Shown here in pieces: positions 54,515-63,400 of a stretch of DNA of 64,000 nt. A model generated the notes under the pieces. That model worked only from the letters and a program-made list of their open reading frames with translations. It had not been told where the DNA came from and did not search any database. Both the position numbers and the translations under genes were made by a program. Numbering within the stretch: position 1 is the first letter of the stretch; each line of letters begins with the position of its first letter. The DNA lies in NCBI GenBank assembly GCA_023488905.1, contig JAMDCQ010000015.1:24324-88323 (forward strand), read 5' to 3'. Origin of the DNA: Candidatus Bathyarchaeota archaeon (GTDB lineage: Archaea; Thermoproteota; Bathyarchaeia; Bathyarchaeales; Bathycorpusculaceae).

Positions 54515-55441
54515 ATGGTTTCTAGAGAAGTCCTCATCGAAGCAAAAGGGCTAACCAAAAAATACGACGACTTCCTCGCCGTTGATCACATCGACTTCGA
54601 AGTGTACAGAGGCGAGTGCGTCGGGTTTTTGGGACCCAACGGTGCAGGCAAAACCACCACCGTACGCATGATGTACTGCTTTTTGGTTCCCACCGCAGGC
54701 GAACTCACCGTGGCGGGTTTAAGCGTTAAGTCGCAGTGCAGAGAAATCAAAGCCCTAATCGGTTTAGCGCCTCAAGAGGACAACTTAGACCCCGACTTCA
54801 CAGTCCTAAAAAACCTAACCGTCTACTGCCGATACTTTGACATCCCAAAAGAAGAAGCCCTCAAACGTGCTGAGGAGCAGCTAAAGTTTTTCCAGTTGGA
54901 GGAAAAGCGGGATGTGCCTATCTTGGCGCTCTCGACGGGTATGAAGCGTAGACTGATTTTTGCGAGGGCGCTACTTAATCAGCCGCAGATTCTGCTTCTT
55001 GATGAGCCGACGACGGGGTTGGATCCGCAGGCGCGGCATCTGGTCTGGGATGAAGTCCGCCACCTCAAAAAGCAGCACGTAACCATCATCCTAACCACAC
55101 ACTACATGGATGAAGCCCAAATCCTATGCGACCGCATACTCATTGTAGACCATGGCAAAATCATCGAGCAAGGCTCACCAGCTGAGTTGATTAAGAAGCA
55201 TGTGGGTGAAGAAGTCCTCGAACTCGACTACGACGAAAAAATGATTCCGCTTCTAAAGGAGGCTTTCCCGCAGTCTCGCATGGAACGAATCGGCGACCGT
55301 ATGCAAATCTTCACCGACCAACCGCACGGGGTCTTCGAAGGCTTCCTGCAGCAGCATAAACTTCAGAATGTTTCCATCCGCAACGCTAACCTCGAAGACG
55401 TTTTCTTGAAATTGACTGGCAGGGGGCTGCGAGCAGAATGA
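54515..55441 (+). CDS. ABC-2-type transporter ATP-binding protein
   Basis: 308 residues. Walker A GPNGAGKTT, signature LSTGMKRR (a variant of LSGGQ), Walker B ILLLDEPTTGLDP and the H-loop TTHYMDEA. It resembles the daunorubicin/NodI group, with a C-terminal extension. It overlaps the permease start by four bases (ATGA). Confidence 0.93.
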   Translation: MVSREVLIEAKGLTKKYDDFLAVDHIDFEVYRGECVGFLGPNGAGKTTTVRMMYCFLVPTAGELTVAGLSVKSQCREIKALIGLAPQEDNLDPDFTVLKNLTVYCRYFDIPKEEALKRAEEQLKFFQLEEKRDVPILALSTGMKRRLIFARALLNQPQILLLDEPTTGLDPQARHLVWDEVRHLKKQHVTIILTTHYMDEAQILCDRILIVDHGKIIEQGSPAELIKKHVGEEVLELDYDEKMIPLLKEAFPQSRMERIGDRMQIFTDQPHGVFEGFLQQHKLQNVSIRNANLEDVFLKLTGRGLRAE

Positions 55442-56271
55442 CAACACCCAACCTGCGCAAATCCCCCGCAAAATTCAGCATCCCCCACCTCACTTACAGA
55501 GTTTGGACTGTGTGGCACAGAAACCTAGACGTGTTCATAAAAACCATAAAAGTCAACTTTTTGCCCTCCCTTCTTGAGCCGATTCTCTATCTGGTGGCTT
55601 TCGGCTTCGGGCTGGGCGGGTTTGTGCAGAACATCAACGGGCAACCCTACATCAATTTCTTGGCGCCTGCGCTGGTGGCGATTGCAGTCATGAACGGCTC
55701 TTTCTTTGAGTGTACGTATGCCTCGTTTGTGCGAATGTACTTCCAAAAGACCTTTGACGCTATAGTCGCCACACCCGTGAGCGTGGAGGAGGTTGTTGCA
55801 GGCGAGCTCCTCTGGGGCGCCACACGCTCAACCATAAACGTAACCATCGTGCTTGCAGTCATCGCCGCATTCGGCTTAATCACAAGCCCCCTGTTTTTGC
55901 TGGTGCCGATTATCGCGTTCTTCGGCGGCTTAATGTTCGCCGCCATAGCCATGTGTTTCACCGCATTGGCACCAAACATAGACTTCTTCAACTACCCCGC
56001 ATTCCTCTTCATAACCCCGATGCTGTTTCTGAGCGGAACCTTCTTCCCCCTCACCGCCCTGCCAACAGCCGTGCAGGCATTAGCAATGACACTTTTGCCG
56101 CTTACGCATGTTGTGAACCTCTGCAGGGGCGCGGTTGTGTCCACGGTGGAGCCGATTTTAGGGTTGAGCACAGAAATGCTGTTGCTGGTCAGCTTGGTCT
56201 GGTTAATTGCGGTGACGGCGTTCTTCTTTATCTTAGCCATAAACATGATGAAGAAACGCCTAATCGCCTAA
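55438..56271 (+). CDS. ABC-2-type permease
   Basis: 277 residues with six membrane helices. FGFGLGGFVQNINGQPYINFLAPALVAIAVM and PMLFLSGTFFPLTALP are NodJ/DrrB-type features. It pairs with the ATPase upstream as an exporter for a lipid, glycan or drug-like substrate, which cannot be inferred. Its 3' end overlaps the convergent AlkA gene by four bases. Confidence 0.91.
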   Translation: MTTPNLRKSPAKFSIPHLTYRVWTVWHRNLDVFIKTIKVNFLPSLLEPILYLVAFGFGLGGFVQNINGQPYINFLAPALVAIAVMNGSFFECTYASFVRMYFQKTFDAIVATPVSVEEVVAGELLWGATRSTINVTIVLAVIAAFGLITSPLFLLVPIIAFFGGLMFAAIAMCFTALAPNIDFFNYPAFLFITPMLFLSGTFFPLTALPTAVQALAMTLLPLTHVVNLCRGAVVSTVEPILGLSTEMLLLVSLVWLIAVTAFFFILAINMMKKRLIA

Positions 56272-57191
56272 ACCACGACGCCTTTGACCTCGGCGAGTAT
56301 GAGGTAGAACGCGGCTAACCCCTGCCAGGTTCCCCATCCTTTTGCGATTTCACGGGCTTCCGTCGCCTTAATGGATCGGCCGCCACAGTAGTATGTTGAG
56401 ATTACTCGTCGGATACCGAAGTCGTCGGCGGGCAACACATCCCACCGCTGCATTCCACGCAACAACGTCAACTCCGCAGTCCAAACGCCAATACCTTTGA
56501 GTTCATCTAACTCAGCGATAACCGAATCTGCGTCAGGATTGTTTTTCATGCCTTCAAGGTCCAGCTTCCCCTCCACAATCAAGCGGGCGGTGTTGTAGAT
56601 GTATTCGGCTTTGCGTTCGCTTAAGCCGCAGCCGCGTATGTCGCTTATGCTTGCGTCATAGATGTTTTTGGCGGTGGGAAACGCATGGTAGGTTTCGGCT
56701 TCGAGTTCGAGTTTGTCTCCGAATTTTAGGGCAAGTCGTTCCTCGAGGGTGCGGGCGACTTTGATGGAAATCTGCTGCTCAACAATGGCATCGACTAATC
56801 CTTCGAAGGCTGTTTGGGTGGTGGGGAATTTGAAGCCGCGGAGTTGTTGGACTATTCTATGCATAGCGATGTCGTTTTCTGCTTCTTTGTAGAATGCTTC
56901 AAGGTCAAAGCTTAGGTTGAAAATGTGGGTTAGGGCTTCTTGGGCGCCCTGTTTCGTTTTGGATGTAATGGGCTTGTTTGATTTTAGCGTGATTTTCAGC
57001 TTTGGGTGCTCAACAGTCCCCTTGGAAACAACCTGAGCCAAAACAAGTCCCCCCTCAAGGCGGAGCACCTGATTAAACTCCCCGTTAACATATGCGCGAA
57101 CATGGGCGTCGCCACTTGAGAAAATCTGGCAGGTCAAATCGAAATCCAGCGGCCTCGTCGGCGCTAATGTGAAGGTTTCTGTGCTCACCAT
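56268..57191 (-). CDS. alkA: DNA-3-methyladenine glycosylase (AlkA-like, HhH-GPD)
   Basis: 307 residues from the ATG at 57191. The HhH-GPD core is DELKGIGVWTAELTLLRGMQRWDVLPADDFGIRR, with the catalytic Asp in PADDFG. An N-terminal TBP-like beta domain precedes it, as in AlkA. It removes alkylated bases. A GTG 15 bases upstream is an alternative start. Confidence 0.93.
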   Translation of the reverse strand: MVSTETFTLAPTRPLDFDLTCQIFSSGDAHVRAYVNGEFNQVLRLEGGLVLAQVVSKGTVEHPKLKITLKSNKPITSKTKQGAQEALTHIFNLSFDLEAFYKEAENDIAMHRIVQQLRGFKFPTTQTAFEGLVDAIVEQQISIKVARTLEERLALKFGDKLELEAETYHAFPTAKNIYDASISDIRGCGLSERKAEYIYNTARLIVEGKLDLEGMKNNPDADSVIAELDELKGIGVWTAELTLLRGMQRWDVLPADDFGIRRVISTYYCGGRSIKATEAREIAKGWGTWQGLAAFYLILAEVKGVVV

Positions 57192-57287
57192 GCGTTTCTT
57201 TCTCACGTATGGAATATCTGCCTATTTTTTGAGTATTAAAGATTTTTTAACCCTCACCCACATAAGAAGCTACTAAGAGGAATCAAA

Positions 57288-57964
57288 GTGCGCATCGTTG
57301 TCCGAATAGGCGGCTCAGTCGTCGCCAACCCAATAAACACCGACTTGATGGCTAAGTACGCTGACGTAATCAAAACCATAAAAGCGCAGGGCCATGAGGT
57401 TGTGGTGGTTTTAGGCGGCGGCTCCTTGGCGCGTGAATTCATCGGTTTAGCGAAAAAGCTGGAGTTAGACATGAACGCGCAGGATGAAGTTGCGATTTCA
57501 TGTTCGCGGTTGTTTGCGCAGTTGTTCCTCAAAAAACTCGGCGACATCGCCTGCAGCAAAGTTGCGGTCGCGCTGAATGAAGCCGAGCAGTGTCTACGTG
57601 AGGATAAAGTGGTTGTGATGGGCGGTTTGAGGCCTGGAATCACCACCGACACCGTCGCCACACTCGTAGCTGAGAGGGTTCACGCGGATTTGCTTGTGAA
57701 GGGAACAGATCAAGATGGTGTTTACAGTAAAGACCCCCGAAAACACCCCGACGCAGTTAAACTTGACCGCATTTAAGCTTCGATGAATTGGCGGGGGTTT
57801 TTGAACAGAATGAGCATAAAGCGGGAATTCATCAAATCATCGACCCCGAAGCCGTCAAAGTGCTCAGGCGAAACCGCGTTAAAACAGTCATCTTTAGCGG
57901 TTTTAAACCTGAGAACATGTTAGCTGCTGTGGCCGGCGATAATATCGGTACCATAATAAGTTAA
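57288..57964 (+). pseudogene. pyrH: UMP kinase (PyrH, archaeal), frameshifted near its 3' end
   Basis: Residues 1-162 are in frame: VVRIGGSVVANP, VVVLGGGSLAREFI, GTDQDGVYSKDPRKHPDAVKLDRI. A stop then occurs at 57774-57776. One frame over, SFDELAGVFEQNEHKAGIHQIIDPEAVKVLRRNRVKTVIFSGFKPENMLAAVAGDNIGTIIS completes the normal C-terminus. The span is two bases over a whole number of codons, so a +2 insertion (ATTTAAGC for ATTAGC) or a one-base loss fits. UMP kinase should be essential in pyrimidine synthesis. Confidence 0.87.
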
Positions 57965-58014
57965 AGTCGCCCTCACAGTGCCCCTCTGCGCATAACGCAC
58001 ATTCCTACCGCCGT

Positions 58015-58068
58015 TTAGAGTCCTCTATAGGTTTTTGCATGCCTCTGATATTTGGGTTCTAATATGTC
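58015..58068 (+). repeat. Dispersed repeat family R3, copy 3
   Basis: TCCTCTATAGGTTTTTGCAT, then CTGATATTTGGGTTCTAATA. The block order matches copy 1 read on the minus strand. GGATCC is degraded to GGGTTC here. Confidence 0.65.
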
Positions 58069-58188
58069 CACGCAAAACGCACCAAAACAAAGTGATCACG
58101 TGGCAACAGTTGCGTTTCCCATGAAACCTCTTAAAAACCATAATCCTCACTGTAAACCTATTCTTAGCACGACTAAAAAAGTAAGATG

Positions 58189-59051
58189 TTAGTTTGCAGG
58201 TGGCATTCTGCTTAGAACGTCGTTGACCGCTTGGATTAACGCATTGCACGCTGTTTGTCTGGCAGTGACCGAGTTGTCGGTTTCAAGTTTCTCTAACTCT
58301 TTTTGCAGACTCTCAGAGGTTTCAGCGAGTTCTTGTTTGTGTTTCTCGTAGTTGTCATGTAGTTTTTCTTGTTCAACCTTGAAGGTTTGGGTTGTGATTT
58401 CTAATTCGTTTTTGGCTACTGTGAAGTCTTTGTGGGTTTGGTCAAGTTTTTCTTGAGCCCTTTTTTTCTCGCCGAACTGGTAAAATTTGAATTTAACTTT
58501 CTGCTGTGCAGAGATTTCGTCCTCTATTTGGCGTACTCTGTTGGATAATCGCCCAATTTCGCTGTTGTTTCGCTGTTGCGTCGGTTGCTGAGTTCACGTG
58601 TTTTCTGGGCGTATTCTTTGTCAGCTTCGACTATGAGGTGATTGTTGTCAGAGAGTGCTTTTGCTTCTTTGGTCAAGTTTGATTCAGCAAGCCGGTTCTC
58701 GGCAAGTGCAGCTTGGACATCTAAGAATATTTGTGTGTGCTCTTTTTGGAATTGGTCATCCACTTTTATGGCTGGGTTGGATTCGAATTCTGAAACAACC
58801 TGCCGAAGATTAAGTAACCAATCATCAAAGTATTGGCTAAACGGTGATAACGCAAAAACTTGGTTGCCGAGACGGTTCAATCCAGAGAGGGCTTTTTCAG
58901 TAACCTCTTTAGCGGAAACCTCAGGCGTCTCTTCTCGGAGGTATTTTGCGTCTGCCCGTTTCTTCTTTTCTTTAGCTTTTTTGTCATGAGCGCTTTTTGA
59001 TAGTCGCCCACTGCCTTTGCGGCTTGCTTGTGGTTTATAACTCATAATCAA
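58189..59051 (-). pseudogene. Coiled-coil protein broken by an 11-bp tandem duplication
   Basis: The ORF 58524-59051 covers a basic N-terminus (GSGRLSKSAHDKKAKEKKKRADAKYL) and helices to RRNSETTAKL. The unit TTTCGCTGTTG occurs twice in tandem (58557-58567 and 58568-58578). Removing one copy joins RRNSEIGRLSNRVRQIEDE in frame to a helical second half ending SRMPPAN at 58189. The span minus 11 is exactly 284 codons, i.e. 283 residues. The function is unknown; it resembles the long coiled-coil protein at 2505 only in composition. Confidence 0.88.
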
Positions 59052-59125
59052 TTCTGTTGTAGCTGGAAATATTTAAAGGATGGCACATTCCACGGTTGCC
59101 CGCAGAGTGCACCTAAAAAATGATT

Positions 59126-60055
59126 TTATCGGCGCCGCCGTTTTTTGCTATGTACCCTTTTACTGGAGCTGTATTTGCCCCTTGGAGAAATGTCAGTTGA
59201 TCTGCGTCGCTTTATCAAAAGCCAGACTACTACCACAACGACAATTGCCACAACAAAGACAGCTATGTATACGGGAGACAAGTTATTAGTTGGTTCTGTG
59301 GGAGTTTGCGAGCCGCTTGGTCCAGTGACAGGGGTTTGTGCCGAAGGCAGAGCTCCCGAGAGCAGAGGCGTCTCAACTTGTACCATCAATGCGTACTTAC
59401 TGATCTGATTGTTTGAACCAGCAGTTGTTTGGTTTAGGTTAATTGCTGAAAGGCTGAAACTGTTAATGCCCTGAGGAGTCATAGTTGCAACTTTAGTTGA
59501 GTAGCCTGCTGCAATAGGTTTTCCTTCAGAATTGTAAAACGTTGCAACTACTGCAACGTTGCTTGCGGTTTCGGAGCCGGTGTTTTTGATTTCTCCCTCG
59601 ATTGTGTATCCGCCGGATGGTTGAGATGCTTCATGTGATGTTATCGTTACCCCTTGGTATTGGTACTCTGTAGTCGCTGAGGCTTGAATTACTCTTACAG
59701 TGACATCTGAGAGTCCCCCGGTCCATGCGCCAGTGTTGGTGAGGTTGGAGCGGAACTGCATGTAGAAAGGCGCTTTCTCGCCCGGCAACAGATTATTAGC
59801 CCAAACTAAGTCTCCGGATATAACTTCTGAACCGTAGGAGGGGATTGCAGTTCCAGAAATAATCACGGTGCTGATCACGTTTTGACCAATGTTTTGCACC
59901 TCTCCAACGACGACAAGAATGCCTGCGGAGTCAAAGCGGTAAGTGAAGTTTAGGATTTTTACATCTTCTGTCGCGCTCAAAGCTCCCGGAGTAAAGGATA
60001 GAGTTAGCGTAGATATCGCGAGCAGAAGTAGGATGCATACAATGGCTTTTTTCAT
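59126..60055 (-). CDS. Envelope protein with two FxLYD-like domains and a C-terminal anchor
   Basis: 309 residues. A signal peptide (IVCILLLLAISTLTLSFTPGALS) is followed by two Ig-like domains of FxLYD type (LVVVGEVQNIGQNVISTVIISG..., GYTIEGEIKNTGSETASNVAVVATFYNSEGKPIAAGYS). A transmembrane helix (VYIAVFVVAIVVVVVVWLLI) and a highly basic cytoplasmic tail follow. A close paralogue lies just upstream. Surface or structural role inferred. Confidence 0.85.
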   Translation of the reverse strand: MKKAIVCILLLLAISTLTLSFTPGALSATEDVKILNFTYRFDSAGILVVVGEVQNIGQNVISTVIISGTAIPSYGSEVISGDLVWANNLLPGEKAPFYMQFRSNLTNTGAWTGGLSDVTVRVIQASATTEYQYQGVTITSHEASQPSGGYTIEGEIKNTGSETASNVAVVATFYNSEGKPIAAGYSTKVATMTPQGINSFSLSAINLNQTTAGSNNQISKYALMVQVETPLLSGALPSAQTPVTGPSGSQTPTEPTNNLSPVYIAVFVVAIVVVVVVWLLIKRRRSTDISPRGKYSSSKRVHSKKRRRR

Positions 60056-60135
60056 TCAATCATGCCTTCGTTATCTTCAACGCCAACAAAAGCAATGTTG
60101 ACATATAAAATATTTTCCAAATTTATCCCTCTGAA

Positions 60136-61095
60136 TCACTTATGTTTCTTGTTTTTAGTTACTTGCTTTTTGGGAGTGGGTTTACTTGCAGGTTTGCGCC
60201 GTTTTAGTAAAACCGAAGCTGCTATAACGGCTATGACTACTGCCAGAACAACCGCCACATAGATCAGGTTTTGGTCTGTGTTTGTCTGTGACACATTTGA
60301 AGTTGGAGGAGTTGTCGCCACAGGTACCACTGTCGAGTTTGCTATAGGTGCGGTTCCAGTTTGCATTGGCGACCCCACTTGAACAAGGAGACTGTAGCCT
60401 GCAATTTTCAGATCTGAACTTACGATGGATTGGTTCAAGTCAAACGCGGCAACTTTGAAGGAATTTGTCGCTCCGGCTGCGAGACTGCTTATGGGGTTTG
60501 TATAACCTGCGGTTATGACTGAGCCTGAGGAGTTGTAGAATGTTGCGATAACAGTGACGTTGCTTGCCGTTTGTCCGCCGTTGTTTTTGAGTTCTCCATT
60601 AACCCAGTATTCGCCGCTTGAGGTCGGTGCAGGTTCGTCGGTTATGACTTCTACTTCTTGATACTGATATTGGGTAGTGGCAGGCGCTTTGTATACGCCT
60701 AAAGTGATGTCGCTGATTTGAACACCGTACCATGTGTAACTGTTGGTGTATTGGGCAAGGAAATCAAGATAGAATGGCGCTTTCTCACCCGGCAAAAGAT
60801 TGGTTGCCCAGACACGATTGCCCGCTTCAACGTAGCTGCCGTCTGAGCCGGTTATTGCTCCAGACACTATAACGTAGTCAATAACGCTGGAGCCGACATT
60901 TTGGACTTCGCCGACAACTACGATGTTGCCTATCATATCCATGAAGTAGCTGTAGGTGAGGATTTTTACGTTCTCTGTTTGAGCGGATGCACCCTCAGAA
61001 GTAATTACTGTTAAACTGGATATGACGAGTAATAGCAATATGCAGATGGATGATTTGTTTTTCAAGTTGCTTCTCCTCTTCTTTAACGCCAACAA
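60136..61095 (-). CDS. Envelope protein with two FxLYD-like domains (paralogue)
   Basis: 319 residues with the same order as the gene at 59126: signal, two Ig-like domains (VVVGEVQNVGSSVIDYVIVSG; VNGELKNNGGQTASNVTVIATFYNSSGSVITAGY), membrane helix (LIYVAVVLAVVIAVIAASVLL) and a basic tail. The tandem pair clearly arose by duplication. An 80-base gap separates them, compatible with one transcript. Confidence 0.85.
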   Translation of the reverse strand: MLALKKRRSNLKNKSSICILLLLVISSLTVITSEGASAQTENVKILTYSYFMDMIGNIVVVGEVQNVGSSVIDYVIVSGAITGSDGSYVEAGNRVWATNLLPGEKAPFYLDFLAQYTNSYTWYGVQISDITLGVYKAPATTQYQYQEVEVITDEPAPTSSGEYWVNGELKNNGGQTASNVTVIATFYNSSGSVITAGYTNPISSLAAGATNSFKVAAFDLNQSIVSSDLKIAGYSLLVQVGSPMQTGTAPIANSTVVPVATTPPTSNVSQTNTDQNLIYVAVVLAVVIAVIAASVLLKRRKPASKPTPKKQVTKNKKHK

Positions 61096-61164
61096 TGCAA
61101 GGTTGTAGTATAAAATATTTTTTCCAAATCTACCTTAAACCGCCCTGACTTAGCTTGTGCAGCT

Positions 61165-61644
61165 TTATTGGCTGCTCTTCATCTCTTCCTTGAAGGTTTC
61201 CTCAAGCATCTTCTTGTTTATCCCTATTTCTTCCGCTAGACGTTTAACCTGCTTAACGTAGGTGCGGAAGAGGCTCTGGAGGATCTCGGTTTTTTCGCTC
61301 CCGGTGAGTTCTTGTTCTTCGGCTAAGAGGAGCGCAAACCATTTGCCCAAGTTGGTGAGTTGGTAGGCTTTAATCCAGATGACGCGGCCTTCTTTTTCGT
61401 TTTTCTCCATGCTCTCGTTTAATACGCCTAGGGCGGTTAGGGACTTGAGGTTTTCGATTATGGTTTTGTTTGAGTAGTTGAGTTTGTTTACGAGGTCTTT
61501 TTGGTAGATGTTTTTGGATATGCCTTGTTTGAGGGAGAAGCGTAGTATGTCAACGCCTGCTTTGGAGCCAAAAATTGCGCTTAGTATTTTGTCTTTTTTC
61601 TCGTTTGGAAGAAATACTACATATGGATGTAACTTTTCAATCAT
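61165..61644 (-). CDS. Winged-helix transcriptional regulator
   Basis: 159 residues. SAIFGSKAGVDILRFSLKQGISKNIYQKDLVNKLNYSNKTIIENLKSLTALGVLNE is an ArsR-like HTH, followed by a wing with VIWIKAYQLTNLGKWFALLL and a helical tail. It precedes the two envelope proteins on the same strand, 70 bases away, and may regulate them. ATG at 61644. Confidence 0.82.
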   Translation of the reverse strand: MIEKLHPYVVFLPNEKKDKILSAIFGSKAGVDILRFSLKQGISKNIYQKDLVNKLNYSNKTIIENLKSLTALGVLNESMEKNEKEGRVIWIKAYQLTNLGKWFALLLAEEQELTGSEKTEILQSLFRTYVKQVKRLAEEIGINKKMLEETFKEEMKSSQ

Positions 61645-61748
61645 GGGCGTCGCACTTAAACTGCTTAGGCACAGTTTTTGCTTTTAAGAATATCGCTTTT
61701 TCATTCCATCCATGAATTTGAGCAGCGGCAGATTACCGGACTTATTCT

Positions 61749-62016
61749 TATCAGTAGATCAAAAAAGAGTTGGTTGGGTTGCTTGGTTCTTGTGGAAGAA
61801 AAAAGCAGTCGATACATACTTTCACATTCACATGGCGGCGATTTCAACATAGAGATATGTTGTTCTTGTGGAGAAAAACCCACAGCCCACACCCAAACAG
61901 ACGCAGAAAAAAGCTGTAACCCCAAAACACAACCGCATACAGCTGCTGTCGTGTGGTGTGCCGTAAGCCGCCACACTCACATAAAGAGCGCAGAACAAAA
62001 TTTTGATCTACTGATA
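61749..62016 (-). repeat. Dispersed repeat family R2, copy 2, with 16-bp terminal inverted repeats
   Basis: A 268-bp element bounded by TATCAGTAGATCAAAA (61749-61764) and its exact reverse complement (62001-62016). The interior is homologous, inverted, to 20150-20380. No ORF is shared with the other copy and no transposase is near, so it is a MITE-like or other non-autonomous element. No target duplication was found by eye. Confidence 0.78.
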
Positions 62017-62493
62017 GGGGAGGGGCTCTCTGACAACAACAAACTCAAAATCAAAATGCACAACTACCCATAGAAACGATAAAAAAGTGGAAAATCGCAC
62101 GGTTGAATACCGTTCTTCCACTATAGATTTAGAGCAGGTCAAGCCTAAGCCTTATTGTTGACACGGTCCAGCTGAGCCATGTTTGGTCGCCACAGGTTCT
62201 TTATACCGCTTTAAACCTGCTGCTCAAGCCCAGATGCTTCAACATTAGGCAATGTCCAGCCCAAAGAGGCAAAGTCTTGGTCACACACCAATTTTTCGCT
62301 GTTTGAATTGGCGCGCTCTTGTGCCTCAGTGCATTGCATCTAAAGCTTGCTCCCTGACCTGCAATTACCTTATTGTATTTGGCAAGTAATATATTTTGCG
62401 ACAAATGCGGCACAAAAAAGTATGAAAATGCACCAATTGATACATACAGAAAAATCCACACCCTAACGTAGGTTACCCAAACAAACAGCGAAG
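62017..62493. other. Gene-free stretch containing source copy of the 99-bp inverted repeat
   Basis: Contains the 99-bp unit at 62265-62363. Some hairpin potential is visible (AGGTT...AACCT near 62190-62215). No gene or RNA family was recognised. Confidence 0.45.
62265..62363. repeat. 99-bp unit, copy 1 (inverted partner of the leuS insert)
   Basis: Identical, base for base, to the reverse complement of 63611-63709. It contains small hairpins (TTGGT...ACCAA and CCAATT...AATTGG) and lies outside any convincing gene. Confidence 0.9.
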
Positions 62494-62700
62494 CTACAAC
62501 TCAGTTCGCAAGTGTTGACGTCGCCGCACGTCTCTACGTTTCTGCTCCTCACGGAAATATTGATCACGGACGTCAATTTTTTCATTCAGCTGCATGTCTG
62601 CGTCTAGCAAATGCAGTTTATGACGTTCTTGTCGGTGTCGCTCTCTATCAGCATACCGATTCTCGGTCACCCCGATACGCCCCAAGATAGAACGACGCAT
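62494..62700 (-). CDS. Possible small charged protein (68 aa)
   Basis: MRRSILGRIGVTENRYADRERHRQERHKLHLLDADMQLNEKIDVRDQYFREEQKRRDVRRRQHLRTEL is helical and very basic and acidic. A TATA-like run lies close upstream of the ATG. No family is recognised; it may be chance. Confidence 0.3.
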   Translation of the reverse strand: MRRSILGRIGVTENRYADRERHRQERHKLHLLDADMQLNEKIDVRDQYFREEQKRRDVRRRQHLRTEL

Positions 62701-62748
62701 CCAAAAATTTATCGTTTTTTAGGAGACACCGCTATGCTACTGAAGCAG

Positions 62749-63300
62749 TCACTTGTGGTTCGCAGGCGACTTTTCTGTTAATTCACGGAATTTTTCCATG
62801 GCTCGGTTCACGATTTCTTCAGCGTCACATGCGTTCTTCCAAGCCCTGACTTTTACCCATTTATGGGGTTCTAGGCGCTTGTAGGTTTCAAAGAACTCCT
62901 GAATCTCAACTAAACGGTGCTTGTGGACGTTGTTTATGTCATGGTAACCTTCGAAGCGGGCATCGTTGACCAAAACAGACAGTAACTTTGCGTCTAGCCC
63001 TTCTTCGTCCTCCAGTATAAGCGCGCCTATAACTCGCACTTTGACTATACAGCCCGTCGTGAGGGGCGCGTAGCTTAACACCATGATGTCGAGGGGGTCT
63101 TCGTCATCGGACCATGTTTGGGGAACAAAGCCATACTCCACAGGAAACACAACAGACGAGGGAATAATCCGGTCCAACACGAAGGCTTCCCAGTTCATGT
63201 TATACTCGTATTTGTCCCGTGAACCGCTAGCAACTTCGATCACCATGTTTAGGAGTTTGGGCGGGTTATCGCCTGAGGGGATGTCTTTCCAGAAATTCAT
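62749..63300 (-). CDS. ppa: Inorganic pyrophosphatase
   Basis: 183 residues. VIEVASGSRDKYEYN, the acidic motif DEDPLDIMVLSYAPL and VNDARFEGYHDINNV (the conserved aspartates) define the soluble family I enzyme. It hydrolyses pyrophosphate made by biosynthesis. Confidence 0.95.
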   Translation of the reverse strand: MNFWKDIPSGDNPPKLLNMVIEVASGSRDKYEYNMNWEAFVLDRIIPSSVVFPVEYGFVPQTWSDDEDPLDIMVLSYAPLTTGCIVKVRVIGALILEDEEGLDAKLLSVLVNDARFEGYHDINNVHKHRLVEIQEFFETYKRLEPHKWVKVRAWKNACDAEEIVNRAMEKFRELTEKSPANHK

Positions 63301-63400
63301 GTCTAATCAGCCTTTTAGCTGACAGTGATTGAGCGATTTAAACATTAACCATCTCTAAAGCTGAGAATTTATTAGAAATAACAGAGAAAGAAGAAGCTGG

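Noticed and set aside
57774-57785. Programmed ribosomal frameshift in pyrH
   Set aside because: No slippery heptamer or following structure is evident and five other genes nearby carry unrelated lesions, so a common error or mutation cause is more likely.
61678-62073. 131-residue plus-strand ORF
   Set aside because: It runs across the R2 element and its terminal inverted repeats; the frame is not conserved in the R2 copy at 20150 and composition is not protein-like.
62201-62461. 86-residue ORF containing the 99-bp unit
   Set aside because: The only match to another frame comes from the 99-bp copy in leuS; the rest is not conserved and no start signal was seen.
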